DNA of 64,000 nucleotides from Bathynomus jamesi (Eukaryota; Arthropoda; Malacostraca; Isopoda; Cirolanidae): contig JAJOZX010000088.1 of NCBI GenBank assembly GCA_023014485.1, positions 1 to 64,000 of the forward strand, given 5' to 3'. Under the pieces are notes generated by a model. The model searched no databases. It had not been told where the DNA came from and saw nothing but the letters and a program-made list of their open reading frames with translations. A program made the position numbers and the translations under genes. Positions 46,570 to 58,384 of the stretch are shown here, piece by piece; the stretch's first letter is position 1; the number at the start of each line of letters is the position of its first letter.

Positions 46570-47050
46570 AGTTATATATTTTGGTGGTAAAATACAAAAA
46601 TTAACTCGTTGAAATGAATGAACATTTTTGCGGGAATTCGGCCATTTTCCCGAAACGAAAAATTACCGAAACGAAAACCGTCGACCGAAACGGAAAATCA
46701 TCGAAATGAAAACCGCCGAAACCTAATTTAAACTCATTCTTATCCTAGTCTAGCTTGGCCCAGTTAAGACTAACTTAATTCAGTTAAATATAACCTCATA
46801 CGAGTAAATTTAACCTAATCAAAAATTAAGTTGCTGAAATGGATTAACATTTTTGATTGATTTCCGTCATTTTGCAGAAACGGAAAATAATCGAAATGAA
46901 AACCGCCGACCGAAACGGAAAACCTTCAAAATGAAAACCGTCGAAACCTAATTTAAACTTATTCTTAGCCTAGTCTAACTTAGCCCAGTTACGCCTAACT
47001 TAACTCAGTTAAATATAACGTCATACGAGTAAATTTAAACTAATCACTTC
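46570..47050. repeat. Tandem duplication of about 240-270 bp in the left arm
   Basis: The block from AATTAACTCGTTGAAATGAA through ACGAGTAAATTTAACCTAATC is repeated from about 46815 as AATTAAGTTGCTGAAATGGA. The matching right-arm region (51350-51125) has one copy. Confidence 0.8.
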
Positions 47051-47272
47051 TACCATAAACGTAGTAGTCTGACCTTTTAAGCTAGGTTAGATTAAGTTTT
47101 GATAATTATCAGTTCCGAGAAAAAAACAAATTTCCTGTAAAAATACTCTTTGAACGAAATACTAAAACATGCTATTTTCCTACCTTTCATATATACAGTT
47201 TTAAGAGAATCAGATGTCGTCTATTTGAGCGAAAACAACTTTTATCTGACATAAAGTTTTCCTTATTAAACA

Positions 47273-47960
47273 ACTTGAATTAAACATGACATTTTCCTAT
47301 CTTTCATAGTTTTAATAGTCAGATGTCCCAAAAACCTTTCATTTCTCTTATTCTCATTCAATCTCTTTCTTTTAATATTGTTCAATTTTTTTTTAATTTC
47401 TCTTAATATCGTTTATTCCTCAATTTTGTTCAATTTTTTCGTTTCTCCTAATATCGTTCATTCATCTTAATAAATGCCTTTCTCGTAATAGAAGTGTATT
47501 AACTCAATATCTTTCGTAATATTTTTCAACTCCTTTCTCGTAATATTATATGTATTAATAAAATATCTTTCGTAATAAACTCCTTTTTCGTAACATTATT
47601 AAATACTTGTTTCATCTTAGTAGAGTTTACCCAAAGTAAATACAACTTGAATCAAACATGATATTTTCCTATCTTTCATAGTCAGATGTCCCCAAAACCT
47701 TTCATTTCTCTTATTGTCGTTCAATCTCTTTCTTTTAATATCGTTCAATTTTTTTTTCGTTTCTCTTAGTATCGTTTAGTACTCAATTTTGTTCAATTTT
47801 TTTGTTTCTCTTAATACGTTCATTCCTCTTAATAAATGCCTTTCTCGTAATACAGTAGAAGTGTATTAACTCAATATCTTTCGTAATACGTAAACTCCTT
47901 TCTCGTAACATTATTAAATACTTTTTCATCTTAGTAGAATTTACCCAAAGTAAATAACGT
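47273..47960. repeat. Tandem duplication of about 350 bp in the left arm
   Basis: ACTTGAATTAAACATGACAT begins one copy and ACTTGAATCAAACATGATAT the next, at about 47641. Both continue with TTTCCTATCTTTCATAG and AAAACCTTTCATTTCTCTTA. The right arm (50900-50560) has one copy. Confidence 0.82.
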
Positions 47961-48123
47961 TACCTTAACAGAAAAAATTGAATTTAAGGCTTAACTTAAC
48001 CGTTTTTCTCATTTAGAGTGCATATCAAATTTCCAGCCTGGAATTGTTTTGCAAATAATAAAAGTTTAATTTTAAATATTTGTTTGATTAAACATTTTTA
48101 TTTATTTATTTATTTTTATTATT

Positions 48124-48130
<7 letters not shown>

Positions 48131-48178
<48 letters not shown>
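48131..48178. repeat. (TA)n at the inner edge of the left arm
   Basis: Alternating TA. The partner tract in the right arm is at 50303-50351. Inverted homology ends at these tracts. Confidence 0.9.
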
Positions 48179-48181
<3 letters not shown>

Positions 48182-48256
48182 TAGAAACGACATAAGTATT
48201 AAGGAACGTTTCTGCGCGGTCATTGCAGTTATTTGCATATATATATATATATATAT

Positions 48257-49555
48257 GAGGATGAAATTGCAAAGCTGTGGAAAAACCACTACTCTAACAT
48301 CTTAACAGTGTGAGTAGGGATAATCTTAAGATAGATTGCAGCGAAACGATTGTGGGAGGGACAAGGGAAAATATTTTGATATCATTTTCTGAAGTAAAGA
48401 GGTTAATTAAAGAGTTAAAGACTGGTTCTGCGTCAAGGGTAGATGCCTTATGGAATGAGCACTTAAAATATGCAAATGACGTAGTATATCTGCATATATC
48501 ATTGCTCCTATCAGCCATGCTTGCTCATAGCTATATCCCTACAGAGTTCATGAGGGTATATATCTTGCCCCTGGTCAAAAATAAGTACGGAGACATTCTG
48601 TCCAGCAATAATTACAGGCCTACTGCTATCGCTTCCTGCTTCTCGAAACTACTAGAAAAACTCTTGTTACTCCGATTAAATGATTTCCTATGGACATCTC
48701 CTAATCAGTTTGGCTTTAAAAGGTCCCACTCAACTGACCTGTGTATTTATGTTCTTAAAGAAAGAATATCTAAATACATTGACAGTAATCCAACCATTTA
48801 TAGCTGTTTCCTTGATATAATTAAGGCATATGATAGGGTGAACCACAATATTTTATTTGCAAAACTAGAAGACAGGAAGGTTCCCATGTACATATTAAAT
48901 TTATTGAAATTTTGGTATTCCCACCAATCTTTCAATGTTAGGTGGGGCAATGTACTATCCGAGTGTTTTGGCTCCTCTTGCGGGGTGAGACAAGGCTCCT
49001 TGCTCTCCCCTATGCTGTTTAATGTGTATATTGACGGATTAATTGCTTCACTTAATGAGGCAACAGTGGGATGTTGTATAGATAACACAAGGATAAATAA
49101 CTTAGTTTATGCCGATAATATGGTGTTAATAAGTCCCTCTTTTAAAGGTCTGGATCGGCTACTAAAAGTCTGCGAAGTGTATTCGCAGAAACATGATATT
49201 ATGTTTAATGTTACAAAAACTAAGGTTATGCAATTTCATCCTAAAAGCTGTAATCAGCCAGCTGATATAAGGTTTAAAATGAATGGTGAAGTAATTGAGG
49301 AAGTACAAGAGTTTAAGTATTTGGGTCAAACTATTACCAGCTCCTTGAGTGATGACTTGGATATAAGAAATCAATCTCGAAGCCTGTGTGCTAAAGCGAA
49401 TATGACCATAAGGAACTTTCGTTTCTGTACAAGTGAAGCTAAAGACAGACTCTTTCGTACTCTCTGCAGTAATATATACGGACAGCAACTCTGGGTGAAT
49501 TATAAAAAAGGTTCTGGCAGAACCCTAAATTTGCTGTACAACAGGTCTTTTAGAC
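48257..49555 (+). pseudogene. LINE reverse transcriptase in the loop of the giant repeat
   Basis: The frame opens with DEIAKLWKNHYSNILTV, has a stop and frameshift near 48310, then a long open frame. Motifs: FSEVKRLIKELKTGSASRVD, SSNNYRPTAIASCFSKLLEK, NQFGFKRSHSTDLCIYVLKE, CFLDIIKAYDRVNHNILFAK, CGVRQGSLLSPMLFNVYIDG and LVYADNMVLISPSFKGLDRL, then EFKYLGQTITSSLSDD and CSNIYGQQLWVNYKKGSG. The catalytic YADD reads YADN here. LINE homology stops at about 49555; the frame runs on to 49779 through the antisense of a Penelope element, which is not real coding. No endonuclease is seen upstream. Clade not determined. Confidence 0.85.
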
Positions 49556-50305
49556 CTATTATTGGAGGCCTATTTTTTACTATGATATTTTTCACAATAT
49601 TGTTATATGAAAATACTACATTAATATCCAAAAGTTTAAGTACATTAGCAATGCCTAAAAGGCCTGGGAAAAATGGAAGTACTAAAATATTCTTTGACAA
49701 AGTGCGAGCGTTATTATTCACACGAAAGAAGGTTCGTTTTACCTTGTTAAGACAAGATTCCATAAAAGCAGGTGTGTAGCACAGATCACTTCCAATACCG
49801 TTAATTTTTTCCAATTCGGCATCGATGGATTCCGGACTGGCGATCCTAAAAGCGCGGAGAAACATTGAAAAAAAACATGCCCTTCTTAATGTGGGTGTCA
49901 TGTCCAGAGTAAAAGTGAACGTAGGACAAATTGTTTGTTTTATCCGATAGATACTAAACTTAAACCTGGGCTTTCCCTATGTACACGCACATCCAAAAAC
50001 GGGATTGAGTTGTCTTGTTCCACTTCTAAAGTAAACTTAATGGAGGGGACTTGATCATTTAACTGAAGGAGGAAGTCATCGAGGTCACGATTCATGGGCC
50101 AAATACACAAAATATCGTCGACGTACCGCAACCATGGGATGCCAACCCCCAGGATTCTCGGAATGTAAGTAATTTCGAAAAACTCCATATAAATATTGGA
50201 GGAGAGGCGACAAGGGGTTGCCCATGGCCATCCCAAAAACCTGTTGATAATACTCGCTATTGAAAGTGAATTTACAGTCTTTGATGCAAAGCTTATCCCC
50301 AAAAA
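49556..50305 (-). pseudogene. Penelope-like element reverse transcriptase fragment
   Basis: Minus-strand frames read, from 50302, a decayed FGMAMGNPLSP segment, then SNIYMEFFEITYIPRILG, VGIPWLRYVDDILCIWPMNR (about 50140-50080), VPSIKFTLEVEQDNSIPFLD and VRVHRESPG. After a shift the second frame reads TLRRACFFSMFLRAFRIASP, CYTPAFMESCLNKVKRTFF and LGIANVLKLLDINVVFSYNN. This is the Penelope order: palm with RYVDD, PFLDVRVHR, then the linker that precedes the GIY-YIG endonuclease. The endonuclease is missing, cut at the junction with the LINE at about 49555. Confidence 0.85.
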
Positions 50306-51382
50306 TATATATATATATAATATATATATTATATATATATATATATATATATTAATAATAAAAATAGTAAAAATAAATAAATAAATAAAAATGTTTAATT
50401 AAAAAAATATTTAAAATTAAACTTTTTATTATTTGGAAAACAATTCCAGGATGGAAATTTGATATGCACTGTAAAGGAGAAAAACGGTTAAGTTAAGCCT
50501 TAAATTCAATTTTTTCTGTAAAGAAAACGTTATTTACTTTGGGTAAACTCTACTAAGATGAAACAAGTATTTAATAATGTTACGAAAAAGGAGTTTATTA
50601 CGAAAGATATTTTATTAATACATATAATATTACGAGAAAGGAGTTGAAAAATATTACGAAAGATATTGAGTTAATACACTTCTATTACGAGAAAGGCATT
50701 TATTAAGAGGAATGAACGATATTAGGAGAAACGAAAAAATTGAACAAAATTGAGGAATAAACGATATTAAGAGAAATTAAAAAAAAATTGAACAATATTA
50801 AAAGAAAGAGATTGAACGAGAATAAGAGAAATGAAAGGTTTTGGGACATCTGACTATTAAAACTATGAAAGATAGGAAAATGTCATGTTTGATTCAAGTT
50901 GTTTAATAAGGAAAACTTTATGTCAGATAAAAGTTGTTTTCGCTCAAATAGACGACATCTGATTCTCTTAAAACTGTATATATGAAAGGTAGGAAAATAA
51001 CATGGTTTAGTATTTCGTTCAAAGGGTATCTTTACAGGAAATTTGTTTTTTTCTCGGAACTGATAATTATGAAAACTTAATCTAACCTAGCTTAAAAGGT
51101 CAGACTACTACGTTTATGGTAGAAGTGATTAGTTTAAATTTACTCGTATGAGGTTATATTTAACTGAGTTAAGTTAGGCGTAACTGGGCTAAGCTAGACT
51201 AGGCTAAGAATAAGTTTAAATTAGGTTCGGCGGTTTTCATTTCGATGATTTTCCGTTTCGGTCGACGGTTTTTGTTTCAGTAATTTTTCGTTTCGGGAAA
51301 ATGGCCGAATTCCCGCAAAAATGTTTTCATTTCAACTAGTTAATTTTTGTATTTTACCACCAAAATATATAACTTAGTAGAT

Positions 51383-51430
<48 letters not shown>

Positions 51431-51441
51431 TATATATATAC

Positions 51442-51492
<51 letters not shown>

Positions 51493-52837
51493 AGCAATTC
51501 ATAATTCTTTATTGATGGATGGGCCCCAAGTTTCTACGCTTTTAAATGCTTTTGACAATACGCTGAAATAGTCGCATTGTGAATGTGTTTATCTCGTGAA
51601 AACGTTTGTTTGGGTAGAAATACCCTCTCAGTCATCGGTCGGCCTTGGAACTAAGAAGTCGTGGAGTTAAGAATGTGATTTTGTGTGTAGTTGTAAATTT
51701 AAAATAGTGCTACGTTACTACCCCCTCGCATTACCCCGTTTTATCTGAAAATGCTTTCGGTATAAAAGAAGTTAGTGGAGTATTAAACGGCTGCATATTA
51801 TTCCGCCCATGCCCTTTTCAAATTATAACGGATTCCACTCAGCCACGTATTTATAAAGTACAGCGAAGAGTGTGTAAATAGAATGATAACGGATAAAGAG
51901 AAATGTAAAACATTATTTTTTGACGGGATGTAAATATTGGAATTACAGGCATAGCTTTGTAGTTTTAGGTCGCTTTATAATTTTAAGTTAATTTAAAGGT
52001 TTAAAGTCGAAAAATATCCGATAAAGACACTTCGATGATTTTCCTTTCAAGATGGCGCCCATCATTTTCAAAATTCCGTCTCATAGCGAGCGTCTTCGCG
52101 GGCAATTTTTTTTCATCTCTTTTCGTCGGAGTCTAGACTTCCAAACCGCTTTTACTCAAAGTCAGAGTCGGAATTCGAGTCATTTCCTTTTCGCGTTGAT
52201 ACTGGAATAAATAAACACTCAAATAGATTTGGATGCGACGAAATAAGTGCTTCGTATAATTGAAACAGACTCTGAAGTGTTTTGGAAATGTAATTGCTGT
52301 GTTTTGAAATTAATGAAGTGTTTTGGAAATTTAATTGCCGTATAATTATGTTTTGGAAATTTAATTGGTGAAATTATTAAGTATGGATATTAAAATTAAA
52401 TTAATTGAATTGAAGTGAAATGGATAAATTACATGGAAGCAAGGACTCTGAGGTGTTTTGGAAATTTAATTGCCGTGAAATTATTTTTCAGAAATTTAAT
52501 TGATGTGAAATTAATAAGTATGGATATTGAAATTAAATTAATTGACGTGAAATGGATAAATTACATGGAAGCAAGGAATCTGAGGTCTTTTTGAAATTTA
52601 ATTGCCGTAAAATTATTTTTGGAAATTTAGTTGATGTGAACTTATTAAGTATGGATATTGAAATTAAATTAATTGCAAAAAGAGTGCCTTTAAATTCGAG
52701 AATTTCGGCCTTAAAAATATTACTCTATACGTAAATGGCGTCGCTCTGGGAGGGACCATGATTACGGACTACTCGTCAGACGCTGTGTTCCCACTCTATG
52801 CAATTAATTCTTTTGGATGCATATATAAACGTTACTA

Positions 52838-52875
<38 letters not shown>

Positions 52876-53042
52876 TAATTAGACCAAATGGCTAGTATAG
52901 GAATGTATATTATTATTTTCTATATATTTAATCGTTTAATATAACTATATTTTTCCGGTACTAATATATTGATAATGCATCGTTTTGTATATTTTTTATT
53001 ATATATTTCCCGTTCGTGATGCTATTATTATTTTAGATCATA
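50303..53042. repeat. Right arm of the giant inverted repeat, inner part
   Basis: It matches the left arm from 48178 back to about 43400 in inverse order: (TA)n, the CGAAACGGAAAATC region, a second TA block (51388-51488) carrying one GATATATATATACAGA interruption, the unique stretch with GCTACGTTACTACCCCC, about three 132-bp units and (ATT)n at 52836-52876. It is shorter than the left arm because it has fewer tandem units and none of the arm-specific insertions. Confidence 0.9.
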
Positions 53043-53045
53043 TCA

Positions 53046-53405
53046 TGTCGGTACTAATAACGTTTTAAATTCTAGATCAGAAGAACTGCTCGCTAGGTAC
53101 AGGGACTTACTAGAGCGATTAAAGGAAAAAAATAATAAGATTGTTTTAACAGGTATACTTCCTCGAATTATCCAACGTAACGATTTCTACAGCAAGTTGA
53201 CCTATATTAACAATAACCTAAAGTCTCTTTGCCAACAGGAAGGAGTGCATTTGCGAATTTTTGGAACAGTTTCTACGGCAGGAGGGATTTGTTCCTTGGA
53301 GATGGTCTTCATCTTAATGACGTTGGAGCTGCGCGTTTAGGAAGACTATTTCATAATACTGTCTCTTCTTTTCAGCCTGCCGTAACTCGAACGGTCCCAG
53401 CGTAA
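53046..53405 (+). pseudogene. CR1-like ORF1 esterase domain, 5'-truncated (copy 2)
   Basis: It begins in mid-domain at VGTNNVLNSRSEELLARYRD and continues to GDGLHLNDVGAARLGRLF and TRTVPA, with the stop at about 53403. It lacks the N-terminal coiled coil and the GDS motif, so this LINE copy is 5'-truncated on insertion into the right arm. Confidence 0.85.
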
Positions 53406-53455
53406 ATTCCACAAATTTCCCCTGCGCTCGCGAAGGTGTCGCAATTACAAACAAT

Positions 53456-56253
53456 TTGAAGGTTCTATCCTTAAATGCTCGTTGCTTACGAAATAAAATA
53501 AACGAATTTTTTTCTTTAATTGCTTGTAAAGATTATCATTTAATTGCGATAAATGAATCGTGGCTTAGCACTGAAACACGTGACTTTGTAGGGGAGTATC
53601 AAATTAGAGGTTATAGACTTTTTGTTAAAAACAGAATAGGTATGCGAGGAGGCGGTGTTATGTTGTATATCAAAGATAATATTGCGAACGTTATAGAAAT
53701 AAAGCACAGAATTCCAGAACCAATAGATTCGACTATAGCAGAACTTAAATTGAATGATTTCAAACTTGCTGTTGCGGTTATATATAGGCCCCCTAATCAA
53801 ACAGCTGATACGGACGAAGCGCTATATCGTGAACTAAAGAGAATAATCGGTAGTGAGCAGGCTTTAGTTATGAGTGACTTTAATTGCGCCAATGTGAATT
53901 ACAATACAATGCAGGGAGACACGGAAGGTAATCGTTTAGTTAATTTTCTCGAGGATAGCTTTCTTATTCAAAAGGTTGGGGAACCTACGAGGTTGGACAG
54001 TATTTTAGATTTAGTAATAACTACGGATGATAGGCTAATTACTGATCTTCAAGTAATAGAATCGTTAAGCAATAGCGATCACAATATGGTAGAGTTTGTC
54101 CTCTCAGTAAGTCACTCGAAACCAGCTAACTCGACTAAAATTCCTAACTTCCAGCACGCAGACTTTTGTAAATTTCGAAATAAATTGTCACACGTCAATT
54201 GGGAAAACGTAATGGGGAACTCCAACGCAAAACTAATGTGGGAATCGTTTGAAACAGTATTTAGGACTATAAATGAGGAATGTGTACCGTACAAAATTAA
54301 GTGTGCGAAAGTAAATAACAAGCCCTTGTGGTTTACTTCTAGAGTAGGAGACATTATAAAGAGTAGATATAGGGCTTATAGGCTACATATGTGCGATAAA
54401 GACAATTTGTGGCTACGGAACAACTACATATCTCTAAGGCGTGAAGCGAAAAGTGTAATAAAAAAGTCCAAGCGCGAGTTTGAAATCTCCATAGCTCGTG
54501 ACGGTAAAGAAAACTCCAAGCGATTCTTTCAATACGTCAACAATAGAAATCCAGTAAAAAGTGTCTTGGGGCCGTTGAAAAATGTTAACGGACATCTAGT
54601 TTCTGAAAACAAGGAAATGGCTACCTTGGTAAACGAATTCTTTACGTCAGTTTTTACTATAGAAGATGTAACGAATATCCCTACGGTCATAGACATATTA
54701 CCTTTTGATAATGGTAATATTTTGGATAATATTGTGGTTAGTGAAGGGGAGATAATGCGCTATATATATAAAATGAAAACGCATAAATCACCGGGGCCGG
54801 ATTCCATATATCCCATAAAACTAAAAGAATTAAAAGATAGCATTGTTATGCCGCTAATAAAGATTTTTAATGCGTCTATTTCTGAGGGGTGCGTACCAGA
54901 TAATTTCAAGTTACCAAACGTAACACCTATCTTTAAGAAAGGCGATAAAGGTGGTGGCGGAAATTATAGGCCAATCAGTTTAACATCTGTTGTAGGTAAG
55001 CTACTGGAATCAATAATTAGGGATCGTATAGTCGAACACTTAGAATTGCATAACTTAGTTAGAAATACGCAGCACGGTTTTAGGCGAAACAAATCTTCCT
55101 TAACTAATCTTTTAGAATTTTTTCAAAGCGTGGTTGACGTTTCCGATAGTCATCGGGCGGTTGATGTAGTGTATTTAGATTTTCAAAAAGCGTTTGACAC
55201 CGTACCGCACAAAAGACTCATTAAGAAAACTAAAGCTCATGGAATCAGGGGTGTAGTATTAAATTGGATAGAAGAGTGGTTGCGAGGTAGGAAACAGAGG
55301 GTGGTCGTTGATGGAGCGGAGTCGTGTTGGGCTAATGTAGCGAGTGGCGTTCCTCAGGATTCTGTATTGGGCCCCTTGCTTTTTCTTATATATATATTAA
55401 CGATTTAGATGTCGGTCTAGTCAGTACAGTTTCAAAGTTTGCGGATGACATGAAGCTGGGTGGTAGGGCGATTAATGACGAAGATAGAGGTAAAATCCAG
55501 AATGATCTGAATAAAATCGTTGATTGGTCAGTCACATGGCAAATGAGATTTAACGTCGATAAGTGCAAAATTTTAAATATAGGTTCGCGTAACGGTAATT
55601 TTGCGTATAGTTTGTCAGGGAAAGCATTGATAAGCGTAGAGCAGGAAAAAGATTTAGGAATTATAATCACTGTTGATTTAAAAGTAGCGAAACAAAGTAC
55701 AGCAGCGGTCAATAAAGCGAACAAATTGTTAGGTTTTATAGCTTGGAATTTTGAGTACAAATCGCGCGATATTATAGTTCCTCTTTATAAGTCATTAGTT
55801 AGACCCCATTTGGAGTATGCGATCCAATTTTGGAATCCGCATATGCAAATGCGAAAAGATATAGACAAAATCGAAAGAGTTCAAAGACGAGCAACTAAGA
55901 TGATTCCGTCGCTTAGGTCAAAGTCGTACGAGGATAGGCTTAAGGAGTTAAAATTGACTACACTCGAGACTAGGAGTCTAAGGGGTGATCTAATCCAGGT
56001 TTTCAAAATTATGAATGGGTTCGATAACGTAGATAGAGATAGCTTTTTCGAAATATCTCAATATAATAGGACTAGAAATAACGGGTGTAAGTTGACAAGT
56101 AGAAGGTTCGAGACAGCAATTGCCAAAAACTTTTTTACGTATAGAGTAGTAAATAGCTGGAATAGTTTGCCGGTAGAAGTAATTAGTAGCACGTCTATAA
56201 ACATGTTTAAAAATCGATTAGACGCATATGTTGATAGATTGGGTATAGTTTAA
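53456..56253 (+). pseudogene. CR1-like LINE ORF2, nearly intact (copy 2)
   Basis: An endonuclease/reverse transcriptase polyprotein of about 930 codons with one visible frameshift near 55400, inside TATATATATTAACGATT. Endonuclease motifs: VLSLNARCLRNKINEFFSLI, INESWLS (Glu), VIYRPPNQ, SDFNCANVNY (usually GDFN; copy 1 has GDFN) and SNSDHNMVEF. RT motifs: SPGPDSIYPIKLKELKDS, YRPISLTSVVGKLLESIIRD, QHGFRRNKSSLTNLLEFFQS, VVYLDFQKAFDTVPHKRL, SGVPQDSVLGPLLFLIYI (usually GVPQGS) and FADDMKLGG. C-terminal NKANKLLGFIAWNFEYKSRD, SLVRPHLEYAIQFWNPHM and RVVNSWNSLPVEV complete it. The first codon in frame here is TTG; the true start is not clear. It inserted into the right arm of the giant repeat. Confidence 0.92.
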
Positions 56254-56319
56254 GGTAGTAAAATTAAGGGTTCGATAAGATAGATTTTTATTCTCTTTTC
56301 ATTAAAGATCACAATAACC

Positions 56320-56505
56320 AGACTAGAGGTCATAGTATGAAATTATTTAAGCCAAGATGTAGAACAAATTTAAGAAAACATAGTTTTACAAACAGAGTAA
56401 TTAAGTTTTGGAACAGTCTGACAGAAGAAGTGGTGACTTCAGATACAATTGATTCTTTCAAAAGAAGGTTGGATAGTTTGATGTCTGCAAGGGACATCTG
56501 GTGAT
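56320..56505 (+). pseudogene. C-terminal fragment of another CR1-like LINE
   Basis: The frame GHSMKLFKPRCRTNLRKHSF, NRVIKFWNSLTEEVVTSDTI, FKRRLDSLMSARDIW ends with TGA. It resembles the C-terminal tail of CR1-like reverse transcriptases but differs from the ORF2 that ends at 56253, so it is a second element. Its 3' UTR may resume at 58140 after the mariner insertion. Confidence 0.72.
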
Positions 56506-56558
56506 AGTGTTTAAGCCCATTTTTATTGCATGAATGGTACTAGTTTATTTCATATATA

Positions 56559-57378
56559 TCAGGTCATCCCATAAGTAATGTCGTTTTTTAGATCGGAATT
56601 TGAAAGACAAAAAAAAAACTCAACTGAAACTTTTTAATCTAGCATATATTTTTCATCGGAATCAATGACACTCTGCCAACGTCCTACAAGCTTTTCAATG
56701 CCATGTTTATAAAATTCAGGCGGTTTTGAGGCAAAAAACGTACAAAGACTGGTGTGCAGGTCATCTAAAGAAGTATACTGTTTCTCGTCAAGATAGTTTT
56801 GCAGACTCTTGAAGAGATGATAATCTGAAGGCGCAAGGTCTGGAGAATATGGAGGATGTGGAAGTTTTTCCCCCAAGCTCCTCAATTTTTGCAGAAGTGG
56901 TCCGAGCGGTATGAGGACGTGCGTTGTCGTGGTGGAACACGATTCCTTTCCCATTAACCAAAGAAGGTCTCTTTTCTTTTAGTGTAGTGTTCAATCAATC
57001 CAGTTGTTGACAGTAGACTTGAGCGGTGATTGTTTGGTTGTGTGGTAAGGTTTCAAAGTGTATTATACCACCTTTATCCCACCAAACACTAAGCAACACC
57101 TTCCGAGGGTGAAGATTTGGTTTTGGCTGTGGTGTCGCTGGTTCTCCGGCACAAACCCACTGTCGACGGCGCTTAACATTCTAGTACAGTATCCACTTTT
57201 CATCACCAGTCACTAAACGGTGCAAAAACGGATCTTGGAGTTCACGGGAATGAAGAGCTGTGCTAATGTTTACCCGCACCCTCAGATTGTCGACCGACAA
57301 TTCATGTGGCACCCATTTTCCTAACTTAGGCACTTTCCCGAGTTGTTGCAAATACTTATGGGATGACCTGATATTATG
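56559..57378 (-). mobile_element. mariner element, internally deleted
   Basis: Termini ATATCAGGTCATCCCATAAG at about 56558 and the inverse at 57345-57378. The ~820-bp length against ~1.3 kb for complete mariners shows internal loss of the 5' part of the transposase gene. Confidence 0.82.
56634..57345 (-). pseudogene. mariner transposase, N-terminally deleted
   Basis: It reads GKWVPHELSVDNLRVRVNIS (about 57320-57260), LVTGDEKWILY (first Asp, about 57215-57183), after frameshifts FHHDNARPHTARTT (second Asp, about 56945-56900), then PPYSPDLAPSDYHLFKSLQN (third Asp, about 56865-56805) and ends KYMLD. All three DD34D residues are visible. The helix-turn-helix N-terminus is gone and several shifts break the rest. 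Confidence 0.87.
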
Positions 57379-57452
57379 TACATTTAGGTGATAGATCCCA
57401 CAGCTCAACACAAGTGTTGTGGGATATAGGGAGGCAGCATCTTGGGTTAGGG

Positions 57453-57655
57453 CAGTGCTGTCCAACTTCTATAAAGTGCGGCCAAGATGTGGCCTATAAT
57501 CATACACTGTTGGTTAATACGACTTAGGAACCCGCTGAATGTTGTTCTCCCTACTAGAAATGACAAAATAGGGAAGACAATTCAGAAATGAAATTTGGCA
57601 AAGTTCCATTCCGCGGACCGCATGCGGCCCGCGGGCCGCAAGTTGGACAGCGCTG
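57453..57655. mobile_element. hAT-type MITE (203 bp)
   Basis: Termini CAGTGCTGTCCAACTT and AAGTTGGACAGCGCTG, flanked by exact 8-bp duplications GGTTAGGG (57445-57452, 57656-57663). The inner sequence holds CGGCCCGCGGGCCG, and the whole can fold back. Confidence 0.93.
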
Positions 57656-57663
57656 GGTTAGGG

Positions 57664-58139
57664 GATACTCTTTGTCCTTGCACACCCTCATTTAAAGAGA
57701 TTCCTCTGCCGAGCGGTGCCCCCATAGTACTGTGAGGTATTGAAAAACTCATGATCTTCACTTGCCTCACAAACACCTTTAAATAGGAGACCCAAAATGG
57801 GTGCGCACACATTTCTACATTACTGTACAGTCTTTACAGCCACATCTATACTTTCCCTCCTAAGTATATATATTGTAATGTATATAGTTGTAAATTGTGA
57901 CTTGGTCCGAAATTGATATGGACCGTGACTTATTTTTGGTTGGCAAGGTACTGGTATTGATGGATACCGTAATGAAATTGACTGGATTCTTTGTATCTGA
58001 TATATTTGCATGTCGGTTATAAATAGATATAGAGTGTAACATATTTGTGGATAGTAGTCTATTATGACTTGATCCTCTGGATCCAGAGATTCTATCTTTA
58101 GTTTTAAATTGATAATTATTTAGTTTTGTAAAAATTGGT
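57664..58139. other. Unassigned sequence in the right-arm insertion block
   Basis: No gene or repeat family is recognised. It lies between the hAT MITE and the LINE-like 3' end. Confidence 0.5.
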
Positions 58140-58242
58140 TGTTGCCAATGTACAGGCAGTTTTTACATAGTGGAGCCACCTCGATGGGCCGAAGTGGCCC
58201 CTAGTGTGCCCACTATAAAAATTTCTTATGTTCTTATGTTTT
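58140..58242 (+). repeat. CR1-like LINE 3' end
   Basis: It contains CACCTCGATGGGCCGAAGTG and ends in TTCTTATGTTCTTATG, tandem copies of a short octamer-like motif as found at the 3' ends of CR1-type elements, rather than poly(A). Confidence 0.6.
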
Positions 58243-58384
58243 TTGTAGTTCGGAACCCACGTAAAATTGTAGGTCCCCTCCGCCACCACGGAGGACATGC
58301 ACAATACACAATTACGAACACAGTTAGGTAGACCAGCCATGAGTGGATCCTAGGATCTTTGTTGGTCTGAAACATTATAACATT

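Larger units (their letters stand above)
42296..48178. repeat. Left arm of the giant inverted repeat
   Basis: From outside in: a C/A-rich stretch (CCACCCCCACCCC), a CAGCCAGTGCCTCCAGGCAC minisatellite, a SINE-like tail, a pair of ~100-bp repeats (GAGTTGCCAG...CATATATTCTG), (ATA)n, a 132-bp tandem array, unique sequence, (TA)n, sequence rich in CCGAAACGGAAAATC, and a terminal TA tract. It contains insertions absent from the right arm: P2 (45796-46551), a piggyBac MITE (44712-44798) and two tandem duplications. Where arms can be compared (for example 46560-46740 against 51375-51200) I see only a few percent mismatch. Confidence 0.9.

Noticed and set aside
48310..49779. Single 489-codon gene
   Set aside because: Only the part up to about 49555 is LINE reverse transcriptase. 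The remainder is antisense of the Penelope fragment, which has recognisable motifs on the minus strand.
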